NCBI GenBank assembly: GCA_948567375.1
Contig: OX419760.1
Span: 52,452,001 to 52,516,000 of the forward strand
Direction: 5' to 3'
Origin: Lunularia cruciata
Taxonomy: Eukaryota > Streptophyta > Marchantiopsida > Lunulariales > Lunulariaceae
DNA length: 64,000 nt
Of this stretch, positions 1 to 11,195 are shown piece after piece. The position numbers and the translations under genes were made by a program. A model generated the notes under the pieces. The model did not search any database. It worked only from the letters and a program-made list of their open reading frames with translations, and was not told the DNA's origin. Within the stretch, counting starts at the first letter, position 1; each line of letters opens with the position of its first letter.

Positions 1-1990
1 TATATATCTTGGTTAATCCGATCTCAACTTTGGGCAAAACATTTCACTTGGCCCAAAAGTCCAATTTCGTTTGCCTGAATTTTATGATCAAAATTATCTA
101 TTTTGGCTAAATGAGTATGCGATGTAAACTTCTGATCGAACACTTCACCTCACCTGAAAGTCTAAAATCTTTTACCTACACCTCACGTATGAATTTTAGG
201 TCGAAACCCATGCAGCCAAAAAATCTATTTTTTTGTGACCGAACTAATCTCTTGCCCGAATATCCAAGTTCTTCTAATTGAATTCCACGCCGCCCGGCTA
301 ACTTTGCCTGAAGTTCAAGTCTTGTCCAAAGTTCGACCTTAAGAATTCGGATTTAATTTTTGGTTAGGTTGAAAAAGTTTCTAATTTCTTCCGCGCTAAA
401 CTTTAATCCGAAACTCTGTTTAAATTTTGTGATTAGAATTGTAGTTCCACTCCCCATTCTGCCACCCGTTGTACATAGTCGATCTATTCATGGACCTTTT
501 GCAGTCAAAATTTCACATCTCCTTGGAATTTCCACATCATTAGAAACTATAATATTATCATTCAATCTCAATGGTTTAATATGTGGGGCGGGGTAAAACA
601 GGTCATAAAAGCAATGTCCGGTCTGATCAGAATAATAAGAATTTTATAATAAGCGTAAAGTGAATGAATTTTTATGTATTATAAACCTGAATGTATAAAA
701 GTATTACCTCTCTATTTGAATAAAAGGGATGCTTTTTCGCAAATATAGCAACAAGGCAGTAATCAGTTACAATCATTCCAGGAGCATCCAATTCTGATGT
801 GCCGATTCTGCACAAAATACAACAGATCCATCAAAGCGAAATCGATTTGGATTATCATGTAACCTTATCAGATTTACTTATAATTCAATTAGAGCATGAA
901 ATGGTCGATAACTACGACGATAATCTCCTGAACAGGATTCCTCAAGTTGGGTAAGTATAGTAGAAGATCCATTCATGTGTCCTTCTGTACCGAATAGCGT
1001 AATGCTAACACCGAATAAACCCCATATCACGAGGACCGACGTGGCAAAAAGAGTACTCTAATTATCCAAATGCTAAATGAGCGACTGTTAGTTCATTTGT
1101 ATTCGGATTCTCTTCTCGATAAGATTCTCTCTGTGAGAGGAGAACAGAAGAACTGGAGGACCCGGTCCTAGAGTTACCTTTTCGTATGATGAAAACTACC
1201 CCCATACGCTTCCCCAACGTCACTTCCGTTGACATCTATACTGGAGTGCAAAGGTCCTCGGTCAACGACCGTTTGCGCCGAGAGCACACCCAGTCAGGTA
1301 CCTGGTAAAGTACAAGTTGCGACAGCCTTACCTAATTCCGGTTTACGGAATACCGTGTCGAGCTCTTTTGTAGTATCTAGGCAGTAGCCGGTCGAGAGAA
1401 GATACCACTCTACTGTATATGCTTTCACACTGGAAACGCACATGGACATGGACACGCATATTCGTACGTACTTTCTCCTACATGTTTCTCTCTTCTTCCA
1501 AGTCCCTGTGATTTTGATAGTTTTATAAATACATAATTAAAATTTTAATGATCTAAAACTAGAGAATTCATTTAAGGATAATAATTCTTTTGTTTTTTTT
1601 AATTTTTTTCAATTCCAAAATTAATAATAGAGGTTACTCTTCACGTATAAGAACTCTAGAACTCATTGAGATGTACTTATTTTTTGAAGAAAGAATTTAT
1701 TCTTACAACGCTGATTATTGAAATTTCTTTTCAATGTTCATTTATAGTAAATTAATTTTAATTTTAATTATTCTAATATTTTATTTTAATATATTAAAAT
1801 ATCATTATTTTATTAAAAAAATTATTATATTATATTATCATGCTAATATTTTTTCACCAAATTTGTTAATATAAATAACCATTTTTTTAAAAGTATCTTA
1901 TTGACACTATATCTCGACTAAAATAAAATACTAGTGGGAAGGGGCTCTGACTTCAGTTTTGCACACTTTAGCCTAGGCTGTTTAAGTTCT
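1..1990. other. AT-rich non-coding stretch, no gene recognised
   Basis: No reading frame here resembles a known protein and all open frames are short. The first 600 bases contain a recurring CCAAA/TTGCCCGAA-like wording that may be an old degraded repeat. The part from about 1500 to 1920 is very AT-rich with long T and A runs. I see no terminal repeats or target duplications that would define an element. Confidence 0.5.
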
Positions 1991-2526
1991 TCTTATCTAT
2001 AGGGAGAGGTTATGCCTTATGTGCAAGTCCTTTTAGCTTATAAAGTCAAGTGCAAGTCCTTAGAGTTCGCGTGCGGGAGAGTGTGGAGACGGGAGAGGAG
2101 AGGGAGAGGTGAGAAGACATATCCATAATTTCTGAGGGCTCTCTAGCATATAGCACTTGAGTAAATAGCCTATTCTCTTTGTTCTTCAATTTTGGTTCCA
2201 TTGATACCTAGATTGAAGACTATGGAGAATTAAGCAAAAAGTTATGAGGACTTTAGCTTTTTTAGGGTTTAAAATGATCATTACACATTGAGAGTGATGG
2301 GTTGAGAATTTTCATTTCTAATCTCTTGGTTTTCATGATTAAGTTCCATGGGAATTTAGATTGAAAATTTTAGAGATGGAAATGAAATTTATGAGAGTTT
2401 ATAGTTTTTGGGGTTTGGAGAGATTATTTTCTTATGTGAGTTGGGATATGAGGGGTTGTGGTTTTGCAAATAGGGGAGATATGGAGAGGAGCATCACGTG
2501 TTACTATCATTATTCTTGTGCTAGCC

Positions 2527-2655
2527 ATGTCTACACCTTCCCATGTGAGGTTGCCTAGAGTAGCTCGAGATACACCCTGCCCGGTGTGTCACCAACGGTT
2601 TACCTCGCAAGGGGTAAAGACCCATGTGGGAAGGATGCACAAGGACTATGATTGA
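2527..2655 (+). pseudogene. N-terminal C2H2 zinc finger of R2-like element (copy A)
   Basis: A 42-residue open stretch begins at an ATG at 2527 (an upstream in-frame extension to 2458 exists) and ends at TGA 2653-2655. It carries one zinc finger of the form C-x2-C-x11-H-x4-H, beginning CPVCHQRF. A single finger of this shape at the N-terminus is typical of R2, NeSL and related REL-endo retrotransposons, where it binds target DNA. The frame closes soon after the finger and the following 400 bases are full of stops, so this is a broken remnant. A cellular C2H2 protein is less likely because reverse transcriptase sequence of the same family follows on the same strand. Confidence 0.6.
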
Positions 2656-3089
2656 CCACTTGGGAGGCCGCCCATGTGAGACAAGCAACCACATTGACAG
2701 CAATGGCACTCTAGATTATGCACGCTTCTTCTATCCCTTTGTTAATCAATCCAAGGATACTGATTGAGTCGTGGGAGTGGTTAGCTTCTCAGGTGGGTTG
2801 CATTTTGGGGTTATTTGAGACTAATTTCCCATGTTCCCGTCTATTCCATATGCTACACCACACACACTCCATGATGAGGCTAGATAGGCTTTTTGCTTAT
2901 CACTTGATCGTTTGGCACATGATTCCTTGGACTAGTTAGCATGGTTTCTATTCCTCTTCTCCCTCGATGGTGTCTTTGTTATACTAGAAGGGAATGCGCA
3001 TGGCATAGAGAGGTGGCTACTAGATTTTGCCAATTCTAAGTGAGGGTTGGGTGGTCCTTTAGGAGGAGTTTGTTAGGGGTGCATGATTT

Positions 3090-4368
3090 AAGAGACAAGC
3101 ATCACCACAGAGTCTACTCGATTACGACGGTGTAGGACATTAGGTCAAGCAAGAGAGTATAGTAGACTAGCACAAGTGCTACATCCTTTGTCTATGGCGA
3201 GTCCTATTGATTAGACTATCTCTTCTCTACGCTCACTACATCCTATAGCAATAGAGGGACTACCATTAGAGGTCTTAGATTATCAGCCTAAGTAGCCTTT
3301 ATGTCTAGATAGGTAGCTATTTGCACAAGCATTGTGCATTGCCCCTCGCTTTTCCTCAAGAGGCTTGTTAGGGATGGTTTATGAGCACCTTAGAGATTGC
3401 TTTTAGGTAGATGATCCTCTAGTGGTTTTATTGAGTTGTTTCAAGTGGCTACAGTAATAGCAAGAGGAGACATTCCTATATCTATTAGTTGGGTGTTAGG
3501 TGGTAGTTGACTTCTCACGATGGAAAAGGACATAAGAGGCATTAGACCAATTGCTATTGGGGACATCATATTGCATTTGGTCAATTGTACCATTATCCTT
3601 CAGCATTTTTCTCACTTTTGATAGCACCTCAGTCTACATCAGTTTGGAGTAGCTACAATTGGAGGATGTGAGGTTATATTTCTAGGCAATAGGGCACTCC
3701 TAGATATCCATCTAAAGTGGGTTGTCTTACAAGTGGATGTTGAGAATGCTTTTAATAGCATCTCATGGGCATCCATCTTTAGAGAACTTAGGGAGGCTGG
3801 TGGATCCTTAGCAATTCTCATTCCTTTTGTGTGATTGTTTTATGGCTCTCCTGCTTCCTTTTATTACCAACACGATGGTTACAAGAAGGAGTCACCATCT
3901 TGGAGTCAATTGTTGGTACACGTCAAGGATATCCTTTGGGGGAACCCTTATTTACCATGGCTCACTTTAGAGCTCTCCTATCTACTACCTTGGCCATGCC
4001 AGGTTGTGTTTTTCACTCCTTGGTAGATGATATACACATTGTAGGCCCTATAGATCAGATTAGACAGGACTTTGACTACTTGACTACCAAGCTATATCTA
4101 GTAGGCTTGAGAGTCAAGGTATCAAAGTGCAGGGCATGGTCTCCTTTAAGTATCCCTCCCTACCTTGAGCTTCTAGAGGGGTGTATCACATCCACAGATG
4201 GACTTTGTGTTCTTGAAATGCCAATAGGATTGGAGGATTTTGTCACATGCTTCTTAAACGCTGCTCCTACAAAGGATGTTCTCCATGTGGATGACCTTCC
4301 ATTACTAGGAGATCCATAGGTGGCATTTGGTATACTCTCCTCCAGTATTGCTCATCAACCATCCTACT
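3090..4368 (+). pseudogene. Reverse transcriptase domain of R2-like element (copy A), 5' part
   Basis: Non-LTR reverse transcriptase, degraded. The region at 3090-3720 reads in pieces with stops. The catalytic core is clear from 3720. Motif A reads QVDVENAFNS with its aspartate at about 3736. Motif B reads VGTRQGYPLGEPLF at about 3912-3953; the usual QGDPL aspartate is tyrosine here. Motif C reads LVDDIHIVG at about 4019-4045 and keeps the Asp-Asp pair. Motif D reads GLRVKVSKCRAWSP. One open run of 162 residues (3831-4319) covers motifs B to D. The frame is cut at 4368 by the LTR of the gypsy insertion and resumes at 9988. It is related to, but distinct from, the RT fragment at 14215. Confidence 0.8.
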
Positions 4369-4781
4369 TGTAAAAGACCAAGACCAAGGAGAGAAATAAG
4401 AGAATGGAAACTCACATTGGGACACTTGAACGTGGGAAAACTCCGAATGCTTAGCATGAACTTTGGCTTTAATATTTATAAGTAGCATACAAGGCCCTTG
4501 AGAAGCCTCTCAAGAAACTTCCTTGAGTTGCTTTCTTAGAGTGCAAGCCAAGTTAACCAAGAAGCTTCTCAAGAAACTTCTTTCTAGAAGCCGTCTACTT
4601 GGCATGCAAGCTAAGCTAGTTGGAAGCTTGTAGAACCTACCTGCTTAGGGTGCAAAGTTAAGCTAGCCAAGAGACTTCCCAAGAAGCTTCCTAGATGCTT
4701 CTAGAATATTTTGGGCTAGTTTGGCTTATTCTCTACTTTGTTAGCCTTACTAACTATGTTGCTAAACTCCATATTGTTACA
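4369..4781 (-). repeat. 3' LTR of gypsy chromovirus
   Basis: This 413-bp repeat starts TGTAAAAGACC and ends TTGTTACA. It matches the LTR at 9587-9987 and the solo LTR at 10784-11195 with many scattered substitutions. The heat-shock-like modules seen in the other two copies are partly mutated here, for example GAAGCTTG in place of GAAGCTTC near 4620. Confidence 0.88.
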
Positions 4782-5105
4782 TATTCCTCCACCGCTAGTT
4801 GGTGATGTCCTCGTCGCCATTGAAGCTTCAAACTCTTGGATGGCTGTCTGTGCATTCTGGAGGTGAGAAAGAGGATCCCATGTAGCATCATGAAGGAGAT
4901 ACCCTTTCCAAAGGACCTTGCACTCCGTATGTTGTCGGCGTCCTCGTTGAATTTGGCAACGTGCAAGGATACTATCAACTTTGTACTCCTCATGATTATT
5001 GATAGGGATGGGAGGAGGAGGAGGTTGGACATGAGAGGAAAAGGAAGATGGGTTAGGAACAAAGGGTTTTAACTTGAAAATGTGAAAGACAGGGTGGATG
5101 CGCAT
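4716..5105 (-). pseudogene. Chromodomain end of gypsy polyprotein
   Basis: An open stretch of 129 residues on the minus strand starts with MRIHPVFHIFKLKPF, the 'HPVFHVS.LK' block that follows integrase in plant gypsy elements. A proline-rich linker follows, and then a chromodomain with the key blocks EEYKVDSILA, VLWKGY and ATWDPLSHLQNA. The W-K-G-Y and T-W-D/E-P signatures are those of chromovirus chromodomains, which direct integration toward marked chromatin. The reading frame runs past the polyprotein into the LTR. Domain calls rest on motif recognition only. Confidence 0.82.
4782..4796 (-). promoter_or_regulatory. Polypurine tract of gypsy chromovirus
   Basis: Read on the minus strand, this sequence directly upstream of the 3' LTR is the purine-rich GCGGTGGAGGAATA. 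This is the expected place and composition for the plus-strand primer of a gypsy element. Confidence 0.55.
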
Positions 5106-5389
5106 ATGACAAGGTAAGGCAAGTCAATAAGCAACAAGAGAGATGATTTGGGTGACATCAAAGGGTCCGATCTAATTAGGAGCAAGTTTACAAACTTAAG
5201 TATCAAGTGGGAGGGGTAGGTCACTACAACATAGCATGACTTTATCATTAACTTCAAAGGTGAGATCACAATGATAGTGGTCTACATATTGTTTCTAATG
5301 ATTTTGAGCAACAAGGAAATGAGATTTGGCTTGTTGGAGAGATTTGGATATGGTGGTCAAGAAGGTTGAAGTATGAGGGACCTGAGATG

Positions 5390-6221
5390 GAGGAGGAGCA
5401 AGAAGAGAATCTGGAACAAGTTGATCTTGGCCAAAATTGAGAAAGAAACGAGAGAATCCAATGCTTTCCTATTTGGAATTTTTGTAAGCAAACTCTACAA
5501 TTGTAAGACATTCATCCTAATTGGTATGGTGGACATTGACAAAGGCATGCAACATATCCTCCAAGGTACAATTTTCATATTTGATTTGTCCCTCAGTTTG
5601 AGGATGATAGGTCATGGACAAAGAACTCTTGGTGTCGAGTATCTGGAAAAGTGCTTGCCAAAACTTCCCAATGAATCAAGGATCACGGTTGGAGATGAGT
5701 ACACATGGCATCCCATGATGCTTGAAGACATTGTCGAAGTAGATTTGCGCTAAGGTTGGAGCATCCACGGTATGAAAGGTTGTTGCTAAGTGGATTTTCT
5801 TACTAAGGTTATCCACAGACACCACCACGATTAATGTGTGTCATTTCTTTGTCTTGGGCAAGGATGTGATGAGATCCACATTCACGTGTTTACATTGAGC
5901 GGATGGAATGGGGAGTGGTTGAAGGAGTCCACTTGGCTTTTGGTTGCTGGCCTTGTTACATTGGCAACTCTCACACAATCAGACAAACTCTCAAACATCT
6001 TTTGTCATGTTGGGCCACCACCATCGGTGTTGGAGGGTACTCAAGGTCTTGTCTACACCAATGTGATCAACTATTGGTAAATCATGGGCTTCTTGAAGGC
6101 ACACAATTTTGAGATCACCTTTGGTTGGAACATAAATCTGGTCCTCATGGAATAGAAGGTCTTCCTTGAAGGAGAAGATCTTGTACTCCTTGTTGCATAT
6201 TATAAGATGACCATGTACCAT
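5390..6221 (-). pseudogene. Integrase of gypsy chromovirus, catalytic residues lost
   Basis: On the minus strand a zinc-binding N-terminus reads EAHDLPIVDHIGVDKTL followed by WWWPNM (about 6010-6120), as in HHCC integrases. The core continues in broken frames: DLITSLPKTKK, VVVSVDNLSKK (first aspartate kept), LISNRDP near 5680 where the expected SDRDP aspartate is asparagine, and YHPQTEGQIKYEN near 5590-5620 where the catalytic glutamate of GQTE is lysine. Two of the three DDE residues are therefore changed. Several in-frame stops are present. Confidence 0.78.
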
Positions 6222-6593
6222 TTGGAAGAAGGGATATTGTTGTAAAGTTGATCAAAACTCGTGTTGGACCTTGGGGTCAATTGACACCATTGTAATTACT
6301 ACCATGATGAGAGGAAGAGACTTCAAATCAGGTCATCATGATAGAGCATCAGGGATGACATGGAACCAACTTGGTTTGCACTCAAGTTTGATGTCAAACA
6401 ATTGGAGTTGTTTCTTCCATTGATGATTTCATCTCTTCATGTGTTCCAAGTGTAAGGTCTACAAAAATGGTTTGTGATTAGTTTTCATGATCACTTGTGT
6501 TTCCAAGAGATAATGCCTCTATATCTTGGTGGCATATACAATTCCAAGTTGTTCTTGATCCCAAGCAGAGTATTTTCTTTCAGTTGTATTTAG

Positions 6594-6872
6594 TCAGCAA
6601 GACACAAAGACAATGGGATGTAGTCCATATGGGAATTCTTGTTGCAACACAACTCTAATTGCAAAGTTCAAAGCATCAAAATCAACCACACAAGGTAGCT
6701 GAGGATCATATGGTTGAAGAATGGGCCTTGAAGACACCATATGTTTCAACTTCTGGAATGCTTCTTTGTGCTTGGTTGTCCATTGGAAACTCAAGTTCTT
6801 CCTCAAGAGGTTGGTCAATGGTGCAGCCACATGAGCATAATAATAGATGAACCGTTGATAAAAACTGGCCAA
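6594..6872 (-). pseudogene. RNase H / RT connection of gypsy chromovirus
   Basis: Ninety-two open residues on the minus strand carry FYQRFI, APLTNLLRKN, FQWTTKHKEAFQKLK and the RNase H opening VVDFDALNFAIRVVLQQ. In functional elements this reads TDAS..A.G.VL.Q. It directly follows the reverse transcriptase region (7066-7400), in the usual gypsy order. Stops separate it from its neighbours. Confidence 0.78.
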
Positions 6873-7065
6873 TCCATTAAATGCTTATACTTCTATAGCA
6901 TCCTTTAGAGTAGGCTAATCAATAATGGCCTTGATTTTCTCCTCTTCCATCTTGATCCACTCCAATGAGATCTTGTGATCCCAAAAAGGTAACTTCCTTA
7001 TGCCAAAAGGCACACTTTGACTTCTTATAATAAAATTTCCATTGTCGTAGGCGTCTTAGGACTTC

Positions 7066-7400
7066 TCACACATGATTCAAGTTGTCTACCTTTATCTTGC
7101 TATTCATTAAGATATAATCCAAGAACACCACTGCGTACCAATCCAATAGTCCATCCAACACCCAATGCATCTGATCCATGAAGACTACTAGAGCATTAGT
7201 AAGCCCGAAAGGTAGAACTCTCCATTTGGAATACCCATACCTTGTGGGAAAGGCAGTCTTTTGCACATCCTTCCTATCAATGTTGATTTGCCAATAGCCG
7301 TTGTGAAGATCCAACTTGGAAAAGTATCATGCTTCACTTAATTGATCAAGCAAGTCATTGATCCAAGGCAAGGGATATGCATTATTCAATGTTTGTTTAT
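7066..7400 (-). pseudogene. Reverse transcriptase of gypsy chromovirus with mutated active site
   Basis: The open part (7066-7314) starts at motif A, MDLHNGYWQI, and continues with TAFPTRYGYSKWRVLPFGL and TNALVVFMD. Motif C is VVFLDYILMNSK: the second aspartate of the usual FLDD pair is tyrosine, which abolishes polymerase activity. Upstream on the minus strand, DHRELNAYT-like remnants (7320-7460) and SELSSPTILV-like remnants lie in broken frames. Confidence 0.82.
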
Positions 7401-8026
7401 TGAGCCCATAGTAATCAATATAGAAATGAAGTTCTCTATCCTTCTTTGGAAAGAATAGTACCGGTGCTCTCCAAGAAGAGATGTTATGTTATATGAAGTC
7501 TTTCTCCAGCAACTATGTATGTATTGTCTGCAACTCCTCCAACTCCTTTGGTGAGAGCTAATAGATTGGTCTACTCACTAGAGTACTCCTTGGTAATAAC
7601 TCAATATTGAAGGGCATACCACAATCGGAAGGTAATCACTTTGGCAAATCATCCAAAAATACGTCCGCAAACTCCTAAACTATTTGATCAACCATTGCTT
7701 GCTGAACCTCTTGGCCCTCCTCAGATTTTCCTTGTGCAATCAGCTTGATCCACACCACAAAAATAGACTTATCTTCCTCCAAAGCTTACTATGGCTGCTT
7801 CACTAACAAACTTCCCATTTAGGGTTTCATCTTTCTTCAAAGCTTGCTCCATGGTTGCTTTCTTGGTAAACTTCCCATCTTGGGACTCATCCTCCTTCAA
7901 GGCTTGCTCTATGGCTACCTTCTCAATAAACTTCCCATCCTAAGACTGATTATTTTTAGGTGTCTTACTCAGAGGTGCCAGACAACCTAATCAGAAATTC
8001 CTACCTTGGTGTTGTACTTGAATTTT

Positions 8027-8296
8027 TCATAGGGTCCAATCAAATTGAATCTTATGACATTCAAGCCAAGGTAGTCCTAGGATGACATCGTAGTGTAGAG
8101 GTGCCACTACAAACCTCATACACTCCAAATACTTCTTCCCAATCTTGAAGGTAATAGGATGCCAGGTACAAAATGTAGAACCCTTTCTATCATTTGCCAT
8201 CATCAATCTACTTCCAATTCTTAGCTTGATATGAATACCCAATTCCTTTGCTACTTGCATAGACATGCAATTCTCTAACCTTCTAAAATCAACCAA
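8027..8296 (-). pseudogene. Aspartic protease of gypsy chromovirus, degenerate
   Basis: Eighty-nine open residues on the minus strand correspond to the retropepsin region: VDFRRLENCMSMQVAKELGI, then FVVAPLHYDVILGLPWLE. The second half matches the family block 'YDVILGMDWL'. In active elements the first block is VDSGAT(H/E)N..S. The catalytic aspartate is still present, but the following SGAT is replaced by FRRL, so the enzyme is dead. Confidence 0.72.
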
Positions 8297-8439
8297 AATT
8301 GTACAACCTCAATTAGATATTGTACCTTGCAAGTGAAGTAAACTTGCATAGGTAGAGCCTTCAATCCCATTGGAACTAATCAAACTCTCAATATGCGACT
8401 CAAAATCTCTTTCTAGAATTCCTTTTTTCCTTGATCATT

Positions 8440-9570
8440 TTGCTTCACAAACTCCATATGGGCAACTTGTCAAGGTCGCTCATTCTTGAGTGGACATTCA
8501 GCAATGCAATGTCCCAATTGATGACAATAAAAACAATCACCATTTTGTCATAGGTTCTCTCTATCTATAGTGCCACACAATCTCCGTTGAATGACATCAA
8601 TCTCCATTGGTGTCGGCTCCTCCACTCGTGTGTAGTGTATTGATAGGTTCTATGGAGATCAAGATCAAGACCAAGTTGTTGCAACCAAGGAATCAAAATG
8701 TTTAGCCAACCGCATGGCTTCTTCCAAGTGTTGTGGCTCTTTCATGGTTACATCTAATTTGGTTCTTGACTTCAAGCCCCTCACAAATTGATCTAGAGCT
8801 TTACCTTTTGTTATATATGGAATTTGCATGATTGTGTTCTAGAATTGTGTGATGTAACTTCTTACAAAGTCAATTTGTTTCAACTCTACTAACCTATCCC
8901 GTGCAACTTGTGTGACATTTGTTTGTAGCTTGGAACCAACAAATTATTGCACACTTGAATTCTACCCACGTCAAGATTGGTGCAACAATTTGTTGTTCAG
9001 CTTGCTCCACTTAGAATCTCCACCACTTTGTTACTCCATCCAATTGGCTAGAAGCCAAGAGAATCTATTTTTGCTTGTCTTGTAGATTGGTAGCTTCAAA
9101 ATAACATTCACAGTCAAACACAAAATTATCTATTACACTCAGGAAATTCTTTCCTTCAAATACCTTGGGTTTAGGAAATTGGATTCAATCTTCTTCTTCT
9201 CAAACTAGTACTCTCTCTACGTGCTCTTGTTGTCAAATATCTTTTTCATCCAACAATCAAGTAAGTTGCTTGATTTGTTGCTACATAGCAAGGATAACAT
9301 CAAGTATTGCCGCCATGGTTGTTACTCTATCATGCCATCCCTAATCTCTCTAATTTACTAACACATAAAAGTAGCACTTCCAATGTTCTCCATAAGTTAC
9401 AACCGGAAGCACCAAGGGTTCCTCAAGTATGGTGATCTATGCAAAAAATCTTGTCCAAAGTGTGAAGTGATGAATTGTGTGAAACAATATTTGGGTAGTA
9501 CTTGGACACAAAAATCTCAATAGTTTGGTGGAAGTAGATTTGGTGTTCCATAATTTCCATCCATCCCATT
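8440..9570 (-). pseudogene. gag region of gypsy chromovirus with CCHC zinc knuckle
   Basis: The minus strand encodes the capsid/nucleocapsid part in broken frames. A zinc knuckle of form C-x2-C-x4-H-x4-C is visible as CFYCHQLGHCIAEC at about 8490-8535, followed by PLKNER. The capsid part (about 8600-9100) is too decayed to align by eye. The gag start would lie close to the primer-binding site at 9574-9585. Confidence 0.65.
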
Positions 9571-9573
9571 CCT

Positions 9574-9585
9574 GCTCTGATACCA
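9574..9585 (-). promoter_or_regulatory. Primer-binding site (initiator tRNA-Met) of gypsy chromovirus
   Basis: Read on the minus strand the sequence is TGGTATCAGAGC, one base inside the 5' LTR. This is the standard plant retrotransposon site complementary to the 3' end of initiator methionyl tRNA. It fixes both the strand and the 5' LTR boundary. Confidence 0.88.
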
Positions 9586-9586
9586 A

Positions 9587-9987
9587 TGTAAAAGACCAAG
9601 ACCAAGGAGAGAAATAAGAGAAATGAAACTCACATTAGGACACTTGAATGTGGTAAAACTCCAAATGCCTAGCATGAGCTTCGGCTTTGGTATTTATAGG
9701 TAACATACAAAGCCCTTGAGAAGCCTCTCAAGAAGCTTCCTTGAATTGTATTCTTAGAGTGCAAGCTGAGTTAACTAGGGAGCTTCTCAAGAAGCTTCCT
9801 TCTAGAAGTTGTCTACTTGGCATGAAAGTTAAGCTAGTTGGAAGCTTCTAGAAGCTACTTGCTTGGGGTGCAAGCTAAGCTAGTTAGAAAAGCTTCATAG
9901 ATGCTTTTGGAATATTTTGAGTTAATTTGGCTTATTCTTTACTTTGTTAGCCTTACTAACTATGTTGCTAAACTCTATATTATTACA
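9587..9987 (-). repeat. 5' LTR of gypsy chromovirus with heat-shock-element-like modules
   Basis: This LTR of 401 bp is the promoter-bearing copy. On the minus strand a TATA box, CTATAAATACC, lies at 9689-9699. Upstream of it in the sense of transcription are GAAGCTTC at 9732-9739 and 9791-9798, TTCTAGAA at 9800-9807, and a perfect three-unit GAAGCTTCTAGAA at 9841-9853. This alternation of GAA and TTC every five bases is the heat-shock factor binding pattern. Whether it responds to heat is inference. Confidence 0.86.
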
Positions 9988-10783
9988 CTACCTCATCCAT
10001 ACAATTCCCTCCTCACCGTCCTTCCTATCACGTTACGGAGCTTTTGATAGGAGGATCATGGGAGTCTTTGGTGATATTATTGGCCCAAGGACATTTGAGT
10101 GTGTGACAAGGATTTGGCATGTAGACAAATGGCTCTGCCAATCTCATATGGAGGGGTTGGCCTGCTATCTATAGAGGAAACTGCACCTATAGCATTTTTG
10201 GGTAGTTGAGCTCTCTTGGCACTCCTACTTTCCTCTCATTTTGTGGTTGTTGATAGGCTGGTTTTGGAGACTTATGTGACAAAGGTGGAGGGAGTATCCT
10301 TTTCTCTCTAGATGTTATTACGGCAAACGAGAGATATTCTATCCCCACATGCACAAGAGTACTTTCCACCTTTTGCTTCACTATTCTCAGATTGGACTAG
10401 AGGTTTACAATCTTCCTTGATGGAGCGTTAGTGTAAGTATACGCTACATTCTCTCTTAGTTGACTTGTTCATTCCTCAGGCTACTAGAGCATGTCTTTGC
10501 TCTTGCTCCAACAAGGATGCGGGCTCGTGGATCCTAGCTCTACTATGCATTAGTGCATTCCGACTCACACCAACTACTTTCTCTATAGTGATGAGGTTTT
10601 GCCTAGGTTTGGTCCACACATCTGCATCTTTGTTCCTCACTTGTGAGTGTGGTTCTACACTAGATGCAGTATCGGTCCACATGACATGGTGTCCTTTTGG
10701 AGGACATAGGATAACTACCCATGATGTTATTAGAGACATAGTGTTTTCTATGGCACAAGAAAGTGGATACTTGGCTTGGAGGG
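9988..10783 (+). pseudogene. R2-like element copy A continued: RT thumb region and CCHC knuckle
   Basis: The R2-like reading resumes after the gypsy insertion. Most of 9988-10460 is out of frame, but it matches the minus-strand fragment at 43590-43860, so it belongs to the same family. From 10465 an open frame carries a C-x-C-x9-H-x3-C knuckle (TCECGSTLDAVSVHMTWC) followed by GGHRITTHDVIRDIV. This is the 'C..C...H....C ... R..RHD.I...I' block that precedes the endonuclease in REL-endo retrotransposons. The open frame ends at 10783 where a solo LTR is inserted, and the protein resumes at 11196. Confidence 0.78.
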
Positions 10784-11195
10784 TGTAAAAGACCAAGACC
10801 AAGGAGAGAAATAGGAGAATGGAAACTCACATTGGGACACTTGAATGAGGAGAAAACTCCAAATGCCTTGCATGAGCTTCAGCTTTGGTATTTATAGGTA
10901 GCATACAAGGTCCTTGAGAAGCTTCTCAAGAAGCTTCCTTGAACCGCTTTCTTAGAGTGCAAGCCAAGTTAACTAGGAACCTTCTCAAGAAGCTTCCTTC
11001 TAGAAGCCGCCTACTTGGCATGCAAGCTAAGCTAGTTAGATGCTTCTAGAAGCTACCTGCTTGGAGCACAAGTTAACTAGTCGAGAAGCTTCCCAAGAAG
11101 CTTCCTAGATGCTTTTGGAATATTCGAGGCTAATTTGGCTTATTCTCTACTTTGTTAGCCTTACTAATTACGTTGCTAAACTCCATACTGTTACA
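10784..11195 (-). repeat. Solo LTR of the gypsy chromovirus family inside R2-like copy A
   Basis: This 412-bp TG...CA sequence matches the LTRs at 4369-4781 and 9587-9987. It is flanked by GAGGG before and AAGGG after, a 5-bp target duplication with one change. The uninterrupted R2-like copy at 18126-18752 has a single copy of that target sequence at the same codon. No internal gypsy sequence is present, so this is an LTR-LTR recombination product. It carries seven palindromic modules: GAAGCTTC at 10918, 10930, 10989, 11085 and 11097, and TTCTAGAA at 10998 and 11044. A minus-strand TATA box lies at 10887-10897. Confidence 0.9.

Larger units (their letters stand above)
4369..9987 (-). mobile_element. 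Ty3/gypsy chromovirus, complete with both LTRs, decayed, inserted in R2-like copy A
   Basis: The element is transcribed on the minus strand. LTRs lie at 4369-4781 (3' LTR) and 9587-9987 (5' LTR), each starting TG and ending CA on the plus strand. Flanking bases are CTACT before and CTACC after, a 5-bp target duplication with one change. On the minus strand the order is primer-binding site, gag with a zinc knuckle, protease, reverse transcriptase, RNase H, integrase and a C-terminal chromodomain, which places it among the chromoviruses. The RT active site reads FLDY in place of FLDD and the integrase has lost catalytic residues, so it is inactive. Terminal duplications place this insertion after the R2-like copy it interrupts. 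Confidence 0.88.

Noticed and set aside
10465-10788. Treating 10465-10788 and 11152-11505 as separate genes
   Set aside because: Both are pieces of one R2-like protein. Their far ends run into the solo LTR, so the terminal residues from LTR sequence are artefacts.
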